Shown: positions 44,249-53,422 of the stretch, piece after piece
Numbering within the stretch: position 1 is the first letter of the stretch
How the letters are laid out: each line of letters begins with the position of its first letter
Assembly: GCA_019359495.1 (NCBI GenBank)
Contig: JAHHHF010000093.1
Coordinates: 1-64,000 of the forward strand
DNA length: 64,000 nucleotides
From: Goleter apudmare HA4340-LM2
Lineage (GTDB): Bacteria; Cyanobacteriota; Cyanobacteriia; Cyanobacteriales; Nostocaceae
Reading direction: 5' to 3'
The notes under the pieces: model-generated
The model's database searches: none
Seen by the model: only the letters and a program-made list of their open reading frames with translations
What the model was told of the DNA's origin: nothing
Translations under genes and position numbers: made by a program

Positions 44249-44437
44249 CTAGCCCTTTAAGGCCTTTTGAAAGTTGCGTCGATAGGATTTATTAGCAATA
44301 AATAAAGCAGGCCACAACAAAGATAAGCCAATACGATTGGGTAAAGTGTGACTGAAATTAGTCCGGTTAAACCCACGCCAAAATCTCCAACCACCATACC
44401 CGTAAGCAGCAACCAACAAAAAAATAATGAATTCCAT
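44249..44437 (-). CDS. Small membrane protein of unknown function
   Basis: A 62-residue protein with one N-terminal hydrophobic helix (MEFIIFLLVAAYGYGGWRFW) and a basic C-terminal tail that includes a second weak hydrophobic patch (IGLSLLWPALFIANKSYRRN). The ATG at 44437 has GGAG nine bases upstream on the minus strand. Similar-looking short proteins are common in Nostoc-type genomes. It is convergent with the signal peptidase gene. Function not recognised. Confidence 0.65.
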   Translation of the reverse strand: MEFIIFLLVAAYGYGGWRFWRGFNRTNFSHTLPNRIGLSLLWPALFIANKSYRRNFQKALKG

Positions 44438-44643
44438 TACTATCAACTCCGTAAGTAACTGACAAAATTTGTCTTAGGTATTTTTACTTCATTCCAGTAG
44501 CTGATAACCAAAACTGAGAAATTACGACTAAAGTCATCAGCTTCTGGTATATGAGTAACTTCATAACAGATTCTCATATTCCAGTCTAGAGCAGCCCCTT
44601 GCATCGTAGCTAGTTCTTAGTTAGTTAAGATCAGAAACATACC

Positions 44644-44750
44644 CTAGTACCTGCGGAAAGCCGCTTTGCATCTACAAAATTGAAAATGCATACAGCGTCA
44701 GCGTTTTGCTGATTTGGAATAAGTGTTTCATTGAAGCCGCGCTGTACTAG
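44644..44750. repeat. Short inverted-repeat element (CTAGTAC family), copy 2
   Basis: Ends CTAGTACCTGCGG (44644-44656) and GCTGTACTAG (44741-44750) are imperfect inverted repeats, and the interior resembles the element at 3923-4016 (shared GATTTGGAAT/AATTTGGAAT and AAATGC words). It is non-coding and lies in the upstream gap of the nucleotidyltransferase gene. Confidence 0.6.
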
Positions 44751-44899
44751 TGTGATGAGTAATTCACTCATCCTTCATCAGATGCATCTTGTGGAAGTTA
44801 CTCAAATATCAACATCCATAGGAGACTAATAGTAAGAAGAACACAACGTGTCTCATGGGTTGTGATGCAGCAAAAGCTGCAAATAGCTAAGGAGGATTT

Positions 44900-47428
44900 A
44901 TGCGTGCAGTGCTAATGGCTGGCGGTTCGGGAACGCGGCTGCGCCCGCTAACTTGCGATTTACCCAAACCGATGGTGCCTATCCTAAATCGACCAATTGC
45001 GGAACACATCATCAATCTCCTCAAAAGACATCAAATCACAGAAGTTGTTGCCACATTGCATTATTTACCTGATGTCCTACGAGACTACTTTCAAGATGGC
45101 AGCGATTTTGGTGTACAGATGACCTATGCTGTTGAGGAAGACCAACCCCTCGGTACGGCTGGCTGTGTCAAAAATATTGCCGAACTGCTTGATGAAACTT
45201 TTTTAGTCATTAGCGGCGATAGTATAACAGATTTTGACCTGACCGCAGCAATTGAATTTCATAAACAAAAACAGTCAAAAGCTACCCTAATTTTAACCCG
45301 TGTCCCCAACCCAATTGAATTTGGGGTGGTAATTACTGATGCCGAAGGTAAAATTCGGCGATTTTTAGAAAAACCCTCTACTAGTGAAATTTTTTCTGAT
45401 ACCGTCAACACTGGTACTTACATCCTGGAACCAGAAGTTTTGGAATATCTATCAGCTAACACTGAATGTGACTTTTCCAAAGACTTGTTTCCCCTACTAT
45501 TGGCAAAGGATGAGCCGATGTATGGTTACGTAGCCCAGGGATACTGGTGTGACGTTGGTCATTTAGACGCCTATCGTGAGGCACAGTATGATGGTTTAGA
45601 GCAGAAAGTCCAACTCGAATTTGCTTATAGAGAAGTTTCTTCTGGGTTATGGGTAGGACAAAATACTTATATCGACCCTACAGCTACAATTGAAACGCCA
45701 TCGATTATCGGTGACAATTGCCGTATTGGGGCGAGAGTCCAAATTGAAGCCGGAACTATCATTGGAGATAATGTCACCGTTGGTGCTGATGCTAATTTGA
45801 AACGTCCTATTGTGTGGAATGGGGCAATTATTGGTGATGAAGCACATTTAAGCGCCTGCGTAATTTCTCGTGGGACTCGTGTAGACCGCCGCGCCCATGT
45901 TTTAGAAGCAGCTGTAGTTGGTTCCCTATCTACGGTGGGGGAAGAAGCCCAAATTAGCCCTGGTGTGCGTGTTTGGCCTAGTAAAAAGATTGAATCAGGG
46001 GCAATTTTAAATATTAACTTGATTTGGGGCAACACCGCGCAGCGAAATTTATTTGGGCAACGTGGTGTACAAGGATTAGCTAACATTGACATCACGCCAG
46101 AATTTGCCGTGAAGTTGGGAGCTGCTTATGGTTCGACTTTGAAACCAGCTTCTAAGGTAACGGTTTCCCGCGACCAACGTAATGTCTCGCGGATGGTGAC
46201 GCGATCGCTGATTGCAGGTTTAATGTCCGTAGGTGTGGATATCCAAAACCTCGATGCTACAGCTATCCCCATTGCGCGGACTGTAATACCCACAATGTCG
46301 GTGGCTGGAGGGATTCATGTACGAGTACATCCTGATCGCCCAGATTATATCCTAATTGAATTTATGGATGCCAAGGGGATTAATATCTCCAAAGCCCAGG
46401 AAAAGAAAATTGAAGGGGCTTACTTTAAGGAAGATATGCGGCGGGCCCTGACTCATGAAATTGGTGATGTCGCTTACCCCAGCCAAGTCATTGACCGTTA
46501 CTGCACAGCCTTTGAGAAGCTGTTACATGTGGCTACCCTCAGCAACAGTCGGGCAAAAGTCGTAATTGACTATGTCTACGCCGTCTCAGGGGCAGTGTTA
46601 CCCCAAATGTTAGATAAATTCGGTGCTGATGCTGTAGTACTCAATGCCAGTCTGAATAAAAATGCTGTGACTACAACAGACCGTGAAGGACTACTAACTC
46701 AATTAGGTCATGTAGTTGAGGCGCTAAAGGCTAACTTTGGCGTCCAGGTTTCAGCTAATGGGGAACAATTGATTTTAGTTGATGAGTCAGGCTTCCCGAT
46801 TCGTGGGGAAATGTTAACAGCCCTGATGGTAGACATGATATTAACATCTAACCCCAGAGGCACAGTAGTAGTGCCAGTTCATGCTACCAGCGCTGTCGAA
46901 CAAGTCGCCCGTCGTCACGATGGCAAAGTGATTCGCACCAAAGCTAATCCCACAGCTTTGATGGAGGCTTGTCAAAAAAATCCCAATGTGGTGCTAGGCG
47001 GTAGTGGAGATACTGGGTTTATATTCCCACAATTGCATCCGGGATTTGATTCGATGTTCTGCATTGCCAAGATTATTGAAATGTTGACCATCCAAGAGCG
47101 ATCGCTGGCTACTGTGCGATCGGAATTACCCCGTGTAATTCATAAAAATTATACCGTACGCTGTCCTTGGTCAGCTAAAGGCGCACTCATGCGTTACTTG
47201 GTAGAAACTCACCCAGCCCAAAATCTCGAACTCATTGACGGGGTAAAAATTTGTCAGCCCTATGATGATAGTTGGTTGTTAGTTTTGCCAGATGCTAGTG
47301 AACCACTAGTACATCTGTATGCAAATAGTAATGATCGTGATTGGGTCGATGAAACTGTCAGAGACTACCGCACCCGTGTCCAAAGCTTTGTGGAGAGACA
47401 ACAAGAATATCATCCGGCGGAAGTGTGA
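44900..47428 (+). CDS. Nucleotidyltransferase fused to degenerate phosphomannomutase
   Basis: An 842-residue fusion annotated in other cyanobacteria as mannose-1-phosphate guanylyltransferase. Residues 1-235 form the sugar nucleotidyltransferase ([15 protein letters not shown]), about 245-365 a left-handed beta-helix of hexapeptide repeats ([20 protein letters not shown]), and about 375-830 a phosphohexomutase-like region. The mutase core has lost its key residues: the phosphoserine site of TASHNP aligns with HVRVHPDRP (His477 instead of Ser), and the DGDADR metal loop reads GGSGDTG near residue 700. It is therefore probably a nucleotidyltransferase with a structural or regulatory mutase half. 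A near-consensus AAGGAGG ribosome-binding site (44889-44895) fixes the start. Confidence 0.9.
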   Translation: MRAVLMAGGSGTRLRPLTCDLPKPMVPILNRPIAEHIINLLKRHQITEVVATLHYLPDVLRDYFQDGSDFGVQMTYAVEEDQPLGTAGCVKNIAELLDETFLVISGDSITDFDLTAAIEFHKQKQSKATLILTRVPNPIEFGVVITDAEGKIRRFLEKPSTSEIFSDTVNTGTYILEPEVLEYLSANTECDFSKDLFPLLLAKDEPMYGYVAQGYWCDVGHLDAYREAQYDGLEQKVQLEFAYREVSSGLWVGQNTYIDPTATIETPSIIGDNCRIGARVQIEAGTIIGDNVTVGADANLKRPIVWNGAIIGDEAHLSACVISRGTRVDRRAHVLEAAVVGSLSTVGEEAQISPGVRVWPSKKIESGAILNINLIWGNTAQRNLFGQRGVQGLANIDITPEFAVKLGAAYGSTLKPASKVTVSRDQRNVSRMVTRSLIAGLMSVGVDIQNLDATAIPIARTVIPTMSVAGGIHVRVHPDRPDYILIEFMDAKGINISKAQEKKIEGAYFKEDMRRALTHEIGDVAYPSQVIDRYCTAFEKLLHVATLSNSRAKVVIDYVYAVSGAVLPQMLDKFGADAVVLNASLNKNAVTTTDREGLLTQLGHVVEALKANFGVQVSANGEQLILVDESGFPIRGEMLTALMVDMILTSNPRGTVVVPVHATSAVEQVARRHDGKVIRTKANPTALMEACQKNPNVVLGGSGDTGFIFPQLHPGFDSMFCIAKIIEMLTIQERSLATVRSELPRVIHKNYTVRCPWSAKGALMRYLVETHPAQNLELIDGVKICQPYDDSWLLVLPDASEPLVHLYANSNDRDWVDETVRDYRTRVQSFVERQQEYHPAEV

Positions 47429-47556
47429 CTGCTAACTGCTAGTGGCTGCTACTAGCTACTAGCCAATAATTGACCATGTGGCAAATAACCTCAAAACTGG
47501 CGTGAATCATCGGCCAGATGAATTTTTAGCCACATCAGAACAAATATAAAAGTAAG

Positions 47557-47616
47557 TTTCCATCAGTCTTATGGGGCGAGACACCCACCCTATGAGGCTG
47601 ATGGAAAATTTTTTTA
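47557..47616 (+). terminator. Strong terminator of the nucleotidyltransferase gene
   Basis: TTTCCATCAG (47557-47566) pairs perfectly with CTGATGGAAA (47598-47607); an inner stem TTATGGGG/CCCTATGA extends it. TTTTTTT follows. It begins about 130 bases after the stop at 47428, with no gene between. Confidence 0.8.
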
Positions 47617-47808
47617 GTCAGAATGTAGAAACACCATGTTATTCATAATATAATCTCTACTTAACCTAGAGTTAACCTTTTGTCTTCACAAATCAGGAGC
47701 TTCATCCAACCCATGACAAACAGAAGGTCAAAAATCTAGATGCATCTGCCTTGTTTGGCGGAAAAATTAACAATTTTTATTGATTCACTGGGAGTTGGAA
47801 AACAAACT

Positions 47809-48525
47809 ATGCAATCAAATTTATCTATCTCTCCTATCTTCCGATTGTTTAAAAGTTTGCGAACAACCATACTTAGAGTTGTTTTACCAAGCAGCTTGTT
47901 TTTGATATTGATACAAGTTGTATGTAAGATTAAAGGTATTCCTTTCGCTCAATTAGTAATAGATGCTAATGCAGCTGCTCAACTCCCTGCATATACAGGG
48001 ATGATCTCTATGCTGGGCATATTCTTTTGGTGTACATCAGCCGCAATTTCTATATTTATTTCCTATGTCATGAAGAAAATTCGGGGATTAGAATCTAGGA
48101 AATGGTCAAGATTTTTACTATTCTCTGGTTGCATAACACTAATGTTGGTTTTTGATGATTTATTTCAAATTCATGAATATTATTACTATCCTTTTATAGA
48201 TTTAAATGCTGTGGAAAATCCTGTATTTGTCAGGAATTTTTGGGAATCAGTGTTTTTTAGTATTTATATAGTGTTGATTTTAATTTATTTATTTAAGTTT
48301 AAATCTTTATTCAAAAAGACTAATTATTCTATTTTATTTTTATCACTTTTATTTTTTGCAATTTCAATCATAGTTGATGTAGGCACTCCAGATGAAATGT
48401 TCCTACACAACACAATCGAAGAAGGCTCTAAGTTTTTAGGAATTGTCGTTTGGTTTAGCTATTTTTTGGATTGTAGTTACCAGCAAATTCAGAAATTGAT
48501 TTTTAATATCAACTCTGATTTATAG
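47809..48525 (+). CDS. Multi-pass membrane protein of unknown function
   Basis: About 238 residues with roughly six hydrophobic stretches (VVLPSSLFLILIQVVC, MISMLGIFFWCTSAAISIF, FLLFSGCITLMLVFDDLF, FFSIYIVLILIYLFKF, SILFLSLLFFAISIIV, FLGIVVWFSYFLD). Charged DDLFQIHEYYYYPF between helices 3 and 4 and GTPDEMFLHNTIEEG before the last helix look like functional loops. No family is recognised. The gene is A+T-rich compared with its neighbours, so it may be a later acquisition. Start ATG at 47809; an upstream GTG/ATG frame adds 23 less likely residues. Confidence 0.65.
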   Translation: MQSNLSISPIFRLFKSLRTTILRVVLPSSLFLILIQVVCKIKGIPFAQLVIDANAAAQLPAYTGMISMLGIFFWCTSAAISIFISYVMKKIRGLESRKWSRFLLFSGCITLMLVFDDLFQIHEYYYYPFIDLNAVENPVFVRNFWESVFFSIYIVLILIYLFKFKSLFKKTNYSILFLSLLFFAISIIVDVGTPDEMFLHNTIEEGSKFLGIVVWFSYFLDCSYQQIQKLIFNINSDL

Positions 48526-48912
48526 CAATCCAGCATTCTAGAATTTATCTCTCACAACTAGTAGATATCGACCGCATTTAATTATGCATTGACCGAAAGC
48601 TTTAGTAGAGGCCTAGGGCTTTTTCCCCAAGGGTGCAGCCGTACTCGTGACAGAGAAGCAAGCTGTGAAGTAATGCAGATTTACCAATTACATGAGGGTG
48701 TTTATCTCTTCTAAGATGCCTCACCCAGGTTTGCTAGTCTGGACATAAACTACATAAATTCCCCAGTTTTTGGTAAAAAATGCCAAATTTTAGGAAAATA
48801 CTCTACTTTGCTCATTTCATGCTTGGGTGAGATAGCAGAGAGAAAATTGACAGGCGATCGCCAAAGCGGTATACCATATTTCAGAATGCATCTTACTACC
48901 AGCTTTTATTTT
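48526..48912. other. Intergenic region
   Basis: No gene or known RNA. It contains short dispersed words, such as TATAGCAATCC at 48523-48533, the same as the end of the 12499 element, but no matching second end within 150 bases. Confidence 0.4.
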
Positions 48913-49296
48913 ATGCCTAGTGTTGAACCCGATGAAATCCGAGAGCATCGCATCAAAACAGAGATCATTGCTGATGCTGAAGACAAAGAAGACCGGGCCA
49001 TGGGTTGGTACGACTACCTCGACGATACCCTGAATTTTCCGTTTTTGGCTAACTGGACAAAGAAGGGACGCAAACCATCCACAACACCCCAGACAAAGCA
49101 AGTTGAGGTACTAGGAATGGCACCAGACGAAGATTGTTTAAAAGATATGTTTGTGGACGTTGTGTATCCAGATGGCAAGGATGAGGATGTATTTACTGCA
49201 AAACTATCGGAAATAGAAGCAATTGATACCGATAGCGAAACCCTAGAAGCACTCGCCGATTGGCAATATTGGATTGCTAGAGGTTATAAGTTCTAA
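48913..49296 (+). CDS. CcbP-like calcium-binding protein
   Basis: An acidic protein of 127 residues resembling the cyanobacterial calcium-binding protein CcbP, which in Anabaena lowers free calcium and is degraded during heterocyst differentiation. Seen: EIREHRIKTEIIADAEDKED, AMGWYDYLDDTLNFPF, VEVLGMAPDEDCLKDMFVDV and the C-terminal LEALADWQYWIARGY. Many Asp and Glu residues could bind calcium. The start at 48913 (MPSVEPDE) is chosen for family likeness; two earlier in-frame starts add a non-acidic N-terminus. It could also be a paralogue with a different role. Confidence 0.7.
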   Translation: MPSVEPDEIREHRIKTEIIADAEDKEDRAMGWYDYLDDTLNFPFLANWTKKGRKPSTTPQTKQVEVLGMAPDEDCLKDMFVDVVYPDGKDEDVFTAKLSEIEAIDTDSETLEALADWQYWIARGYKF

Positions 49297-49391
49297 ATTT
49301 TAGCTCAAACAAACATCTTTTGAACTACAACCAACACAACGATGTCTGGAGGATAAGGAAAATCGGGGTTGTATATGAGCAAAACTCTTCC

Positions 49392-50609
49392 CTATTCTCC
49401 AGTCCCCAGTTTCCTACTAAAGTTTTCCATAAAGCGGCGATCTATCCAATCTTTCCAACACCATAATAGTTTGTGGGGTGATAAGGTGAAAGTACCTTTG
49501 GTAGCGATCGCTCTACCATCACCTGTACCAATTAAACTCAAATATTCCTTCTGTGGCTTGTAGGGTTTGAGAGATTGACCTGACAAAAACCGTTGCAAGT
49601 TCTCAAACAAAGGCTTACCTTGTCTCACCGCAAATACCCCAGCCTTGGGGCGAGAATGATTTACCATTGTAGCAATATCACCTGCGGCAAATATGTAGGG
49701 ATGCGTCATTGATTGTAATGTGTCATCTACCAAAATAAAACCTTGCTCATTAGTCCTCAATCCTGTTGCTTTTAACCATTGGGGCGCTGATGCTTGAGTT
49801 ACCCAAAAAACTTTATTACACTCGACTATCAACCCAGACTCACACTTAACTTTTAATCTATTTTGCTCTCTCCTCTCTGCAAGCAAAAAGGAATTAGAAA
49901 TCAGGTTGGGTGGTTCAATTTGACAAACTGTTTCTCCCAGATATAACCTGATACCACGCTGAGTTAAAATTCGCTTAACTTGATGCTGTACCGACTGATA
50001 ATGATCAGGCATCAGTTCCCGATGACGCCCGAATAAGTGAATCGCCAAATCCTCTGTTTGCAGAATCCGTTTTAAGCGTGCTTGCATTGATAGGGCTAAT
50101 TCTACGCCGCCAGCCCCTCCACCCACAATCCCGATGCTAATTGGTGTTTGAGGATTTGCAGCCACATTTACTAGTAGTTGCTGCCATTGTGCTAACAACT
50201 GCGGTACTGGTTTTGCGGGAATTGCGTATTCTGCTGCACCTGATACAGATATTGTAGCTGGAGTGCTGCCAATATCAATAGAGAGCACGTCAAAAGTGAC
50301 GGTAGGACGGTTAGCACAAATTACTTGTCTGTTTTTCAGGTCAAGACCAACAACTCGATCAATGTATAACTGGGCTTGAGCAAAGTTGGCTAAATGCCTT
50401 AAGTCAATATGACATTCATCATGGCTGTAAAATCCAGCAATGTGTCCTGGTAACATCCCAGAGTAAGGTGTATCTGAAGCTGTGGTGATTAAGGTCAAAC
50501 GAACACCAGGTATTGGCTTCATGCCAAACAACCGCAGCACAATAGCGTGGCTGTGTCCACCACCAATCAGTACCAAGTCTTGAACTATCGGCTGTAAATT
50601 TTGTTGCAT
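49392..50609 (-). CDS. FAD-dependent oxidoreductase, SelD-associated type, lacking SelD half
   Basis: A 405-residue flavoprotein of the pyridine-nucleotide disulfide oxidoreductase class, matching the N-terminal module normally fused to selenide,water dikinase (SelD) in cyanobacteria. Seen: the FAD loop LVLIGGGHSHAIVLRLFG, TPYSGMLPGHIAGFYSHDEC, the NAD loop IGIVGGGAGGVELAL and the final FAD motif HPYIFAAGDIATM. The protein stops at residue 405 with ENFSRKLGTGE, where the SelD domain would begin; no SelD-like sequence lies downstream. It may therefore be an independent NDH-2-like or sulfide/quinone-related enzyme, or a remnant of a split fusion. Its tail is encoded by repeat-like CAGTCCCCAGTTTCC sequence. 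Confidence 0.82.
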   Translation of the reverse strand: MQQNLQPIVQDLVLIGGGHSHAIVLRLFGMKPIPGVRLTLITTASDTPYSGMLPGHIAGFYSHDECHIDLRHLANFAQAQLYIDRVVGLDLKNRQVICANRPTVTFDVLSIDIGSTPATISVSGAAEYAIPAKPVPQLLAQWQQLLVNVAANPQTPISIGIVGGGAGGVELALSMQARLKRILQTEDLAIHLFGRHRELMPDHYQSVQHQVKRILTQRGIRLYLGETVCQIEPPNLISNSFLLAERREQNRLKVKCESGLIVECNKVFWVTQASAPQWLKATGLRTNEQGFILVDDTLQSMTHPYIFAAGDIATMVNHSRPKAGVFAVRQGKPLFENLQRFLSGQSLKPYKPQKEYLSLIGTGDGRAIATKGTFTLSPHKLLWCWKDWIDRRFMENFSRKLGTGE

Positions 50610-50922
50610 CTGGACTGATCAGTAAATCAGCTAGGTATTTCAATTTGGAGGCTACTGATCTAATTGCTGGGTTTTCATCCTTAATTTTCCAAATTACTAT
50701 AATTATGTCATACAGCACATAGCAAGTTGGTGAAGCAGCGCGGTCTTTTCCCTTGACGCTAGCCTTTGCCTTTGGAAGAAGGCGAGACACCAAGGGATAG
50801 GGTTTCTCCCCATGAGCGCTAAATCACTAGTATTATGGGATAATATTGATGGTAACTAAGTATAATTAGGCTCCAAAAAAATTAAACATATAAAAACTAA
50901 CCTGATTTTAAAAGATTTATAT
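50610..50922. other. Divergent intergenic region
   Basis: A 313-bp gap between the flavoprotein and the first pentapeptide gene. An open frame on the minus strand across the flavoprotein's start has no family features. The last 100 bases are very A+T-rich and likely contain the pentapeptide promoter; nothing else was seen. Confidence 0.4.
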
Positions 50923-51513
50923 ATGCGGATATTTGATATCCCGAAAAAAATAAAGTTTGCTCAAAAAAAATCTAGCAAAAAACCCTTGATTGCTGCTATC
51001 CAAAAGCTGCACCATAACCACATAGAAACCCATTTGGCTGCAATTGATGATTTAGAGAAAATTCTTCAAGATGAGCCAAAATTCTACTGGGAAATTATGG
51101 CAGCCCTGACAAATTTTGTGCGGGATTATACATCTCAAAATGAGAGCAAATCTCAGCCATTACCAACAATTCGTACAGATATTCAAGCCGCTTTAATCGT
51201 CATTGGTAGAAGAGATGCTAAAAAAGACTCAGAAAATGAGCAACTCGATTTGAGTCATGCAAATATCGCGGGTGCAAACCTCTGTGGATCTGACTTAAAA
51301 CGGGCAAACCTCTATCAAGTGAATCTTTCTGGTGCAAACCTTTGTGGGGCTAATCTGTATGGTGCAATACTCAGTGCAGCTAATCTCAAAGGGGCGAATC
51401 TCTCTGATGCCAACTTAGAACAGGCAATACTCTGTGCAGCAAACTTAGAAGGTGCAAACCTCTCTGGTGCTAACCTGGATCGTGCCAACCTATATTTAGC
51501 TAAACTCAATTGA
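50923..51513 (+). CDS. Pentapeptide-repeat protein, soluble short paralogue
   Basis: A 196-residue pentapeptide-repeat protein without a membrane segment. Residues 20-105 hold the non-repeat module shared with the two proteins downstream (IETHLAAIDDLEKILQDEPK, FYWEIMAALTNFVRDY, IRTDIQAALIVIGRRD), then about 20 A(N/D)LxG/S pentapeptides from residue about 110 form a right-handed quadrilateral helix (GANLCGSDLKRANLYQVNLS). It ends right at the repeat, without the GDR...LP..HW cap seen in the two paralogues, so the C-terminus may be lost. Function of pentapeptide proteins is structural or protein-binding; no partner is known. Confidence 0.85.
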   Translation: MRIFDIPKKIKFAQKKSSKKPLIAAIQKLHHNHIETHLAAIDDLEKILQDEPKFYWEIMAALTNFVRDYTSQNESKSQPLPTIRTDIQAALIVIGRRDAKKDSENEQLDLSHANIAGANLCGSDLKRANLYQVNLSGANLCGANLYGAILSAANLKGANLSDANLEQAILCAANLEGANLSGANLDRANLYLAKLN

Positions 51514-51856
51514 GACATTCTCGATCTAGTGATCAGAGCGTAGAGCTTTGCCCTACAAAGTATCTACAACATAAAAACTTTTGCCAAAAATAAAATGACA
51601 ACATGACAAATAATAATTGACAACATGACAAGTTTTGCTAGTATTGACGCTAACTAATTGACTAATTTTAGGTAATGCGTAGTCAACTTCCCCAGGGGAC
51701 GATCGCACAATTGGTCTAATGGCTAATATTAAACCTATTAAGTAACAGTAAAATCAATTAAGTCTCCTGGCACATATGCAAATTCTTAGCTAAATGATAT
51801 ACTGTTCTTCCCAAACCTCTAAGTAATAATCCTGGGTTGCGAGGAATATTTCTGCT
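51514..51856. other. Intergenic region between pentapeptide paralogues
   Basis: A 343-bp gap, A+T-rich, containing the heptamer-like words ATGACAACATGACAA around 51595-51630. No gene or ncRNA recognised; the gap could carry a separate promoter for the second pentapeptide gene. Confidence 0.4.
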
Positions 51857-53311
51857 ATGTCTGCTAACAAGACAAGCGTACTTTTGAACGGGCTGATAGC
51901 TATAACAGTTATATTTGCTCTCTCATTGCCTCTGATCATCTTCGTACTGTCCAATATTCAGGGACTGTCAATTCAGCAACAAATACAATACGTAATTCAA
52001 TCACTAACAACTGCTGCAATGATTTTCCTGGGATTGGCAGTCATGCTGAATGCTTATTATGGTGCCAAAGGTGCCCAAGCTTTGCATAGAAGTGCGATCG
52101 CTGCTGAGAAAAGTAATCAATTAGGAACGCAAAATACAAAACTATCTCAAGAGAAGCTGGTTGCAGAACGCTTTATGAGTGCGATCGCACAGCTTGGCCA
52201 TGAGAAAGTCGAAACCAGGATAGGCGCAATTTATGCCCTAGAACGAGTCGCTCAAGATTTCCCCAAAGAACACTGGACAATCATGGAAATCCTAACTGCT
52301 TTTGTCCGTGAGAATGCTCCTGTCTTTGAGATGGAGTCACCAAGGGAAGAGGACTCACCACCCCCATCTTGGGAACAGCACAGCGTGAAGCCGTTGGATT
52401 TAAACATCCATGAAGAATCGCCCAAACTTCGCACAGATATTCAAGTAGCCCTGACAGTAATTGGCAGGCGCAATTCCCAGCAAGATAGAATAGATCAGAA
52501 ACTGGATTTACGTAACATAGACATCAGGCGAGCCGACTTGCTGGAAGCCAACTTAGAACAAGCAGATTTGCGTGCATCTAACCTCTCTGGGGCAAATTTG
52601 CGCGGTGCTAACCTTTGTCGGGCAGACTTTGATAGTGCTAAACTCTCTGGGTCTATTCTCTATGAAGCCAATTTGTTTAAAGCCAATCTGCATAGAGCCG
52701 AACTCTGCTGGACAAACCTAAATCGAGCCAACATGTGTGGAGCCAACCTGCGTGCAGCTAATTTGCAAGGAGCAAGTCTGCGTGCAGCTAACTTGCAAGG
52801 GGCAAACCTGTACAAAGCCAACTTACAACAAGCAACTCTAAAAGTTGCTAACCTTTCTGGGGCGAAGTTATTTCTTGCTAACTTACAAGGGGCGAAACTG
52901 GGGAAAGCGAACTTGCACATGACAGGACTGATAGGCGCTAACCTACAAGGAGCTAACTTAAATGACGCCAACCTCTCAGGAGCGAACTTGAATGCAGCTA
53001 AACTTCAACAAACAGAGGTTTATTTTGCCAACCTCTCAGAAGCCAGCTTGACAGAAGCTGACCTGTACCAAGCTACGCTCATCGGAGCTAACCTTTCTCA
53101 GGCCATTCTCTACGAAGCTAACCTACATGAGGCTAACCTCATGGGAGCTAACCTCTCTGGAACTAACCTGAGTGATGTCAAGCTGGAAGGGGCAGTTTTG
53201 ACAGGAGTGAAAAACTTAGAATCACAACAGATTACAGCAGCATTAGGCGATCGCACAACTCGTCTACCAGATTACGTGGAAATTCCTACCCATTGGCGAC
53301 AATCCGTTTGA
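51857..53311 (+). CDS. Membrane-anchored pentapeptide-repeat protein, long paralogue
   Basis: A 484-residue protein. Two N-terminal transmembrane helices (residues about 10-33, GLIAITVIFALSLPLIIFVL, and 45-68) are followed by a cytoplasmic coiled-coil-like stretch, the shared module (VETRIGAIYALERVAQDFPK, HWTIMEILTAFVREN, LRTDIQVALTVIGRRN), then about 45 tandem pentapeptides (about 225-455), and a C-terminal cap ALGDRTTRLPDYVEIPTHW. The topology places the repeat rod in the cytoplasm near the membrane. Compared with the upstream paralogue it has gained the anchor and a longer rod. Role unknown; a scaffold or membrane-partner binding rod is an inference. Confidence 0.88.
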   Translation: MSANKTSVLLNGLIAITVIFALSLPLIIFVLSNIQGLSIQQQIQYVIQSLTTAAMIFLGLAVMLNAYYGAKGAQALHRSAIAAEKSNQLGTQNTKLSQEKLVAERFMSAIAQLGHEKVETRIGAIYALERVAQDFPKEHWTIMEILTAFVRENAPVFEMESPREEDSPPPSWEQHSVKPLDLNIHEESPKLRTDIQVALTVIGRRNSQQDRIDQKLDLRNIDIRRADLLEANLEQADLRASNLSGANLRGANLCRADFDSAKLSGSILYEANLFKANLHRAELCWTNLNRANMCGANLRAANLQGASLRAANLQGANLYKANLQQATLKVANLSGAKLFLANLQGAKLGKANLHMTGLIGANLQGANLNDANLSGANLNAAKLQQTEVYFANLSEASLTEADLYQATLIGANLSQAILYEANLHEANLMGANLSGTNLSDVKLEGAVLTGVKNLESQQITAALGDRTTRLPDYVEIPTHWRQSV

Positions 53312-53422
53312 GTGAACGTATCACTATATTTATCTGGGTGCATCTCATTATTTTGCAACAAATGCTATAGTTTCTCCCTAAATTATCTATCATAATTCAG
53401 GAGGAAATATTATCTTAAACCT

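Noticed and set aside
50419-50793. 124-codon minus-strand frame over the flavoprotein start
   Set aside because: Out of frame with the flavoprotein, which explains the region.
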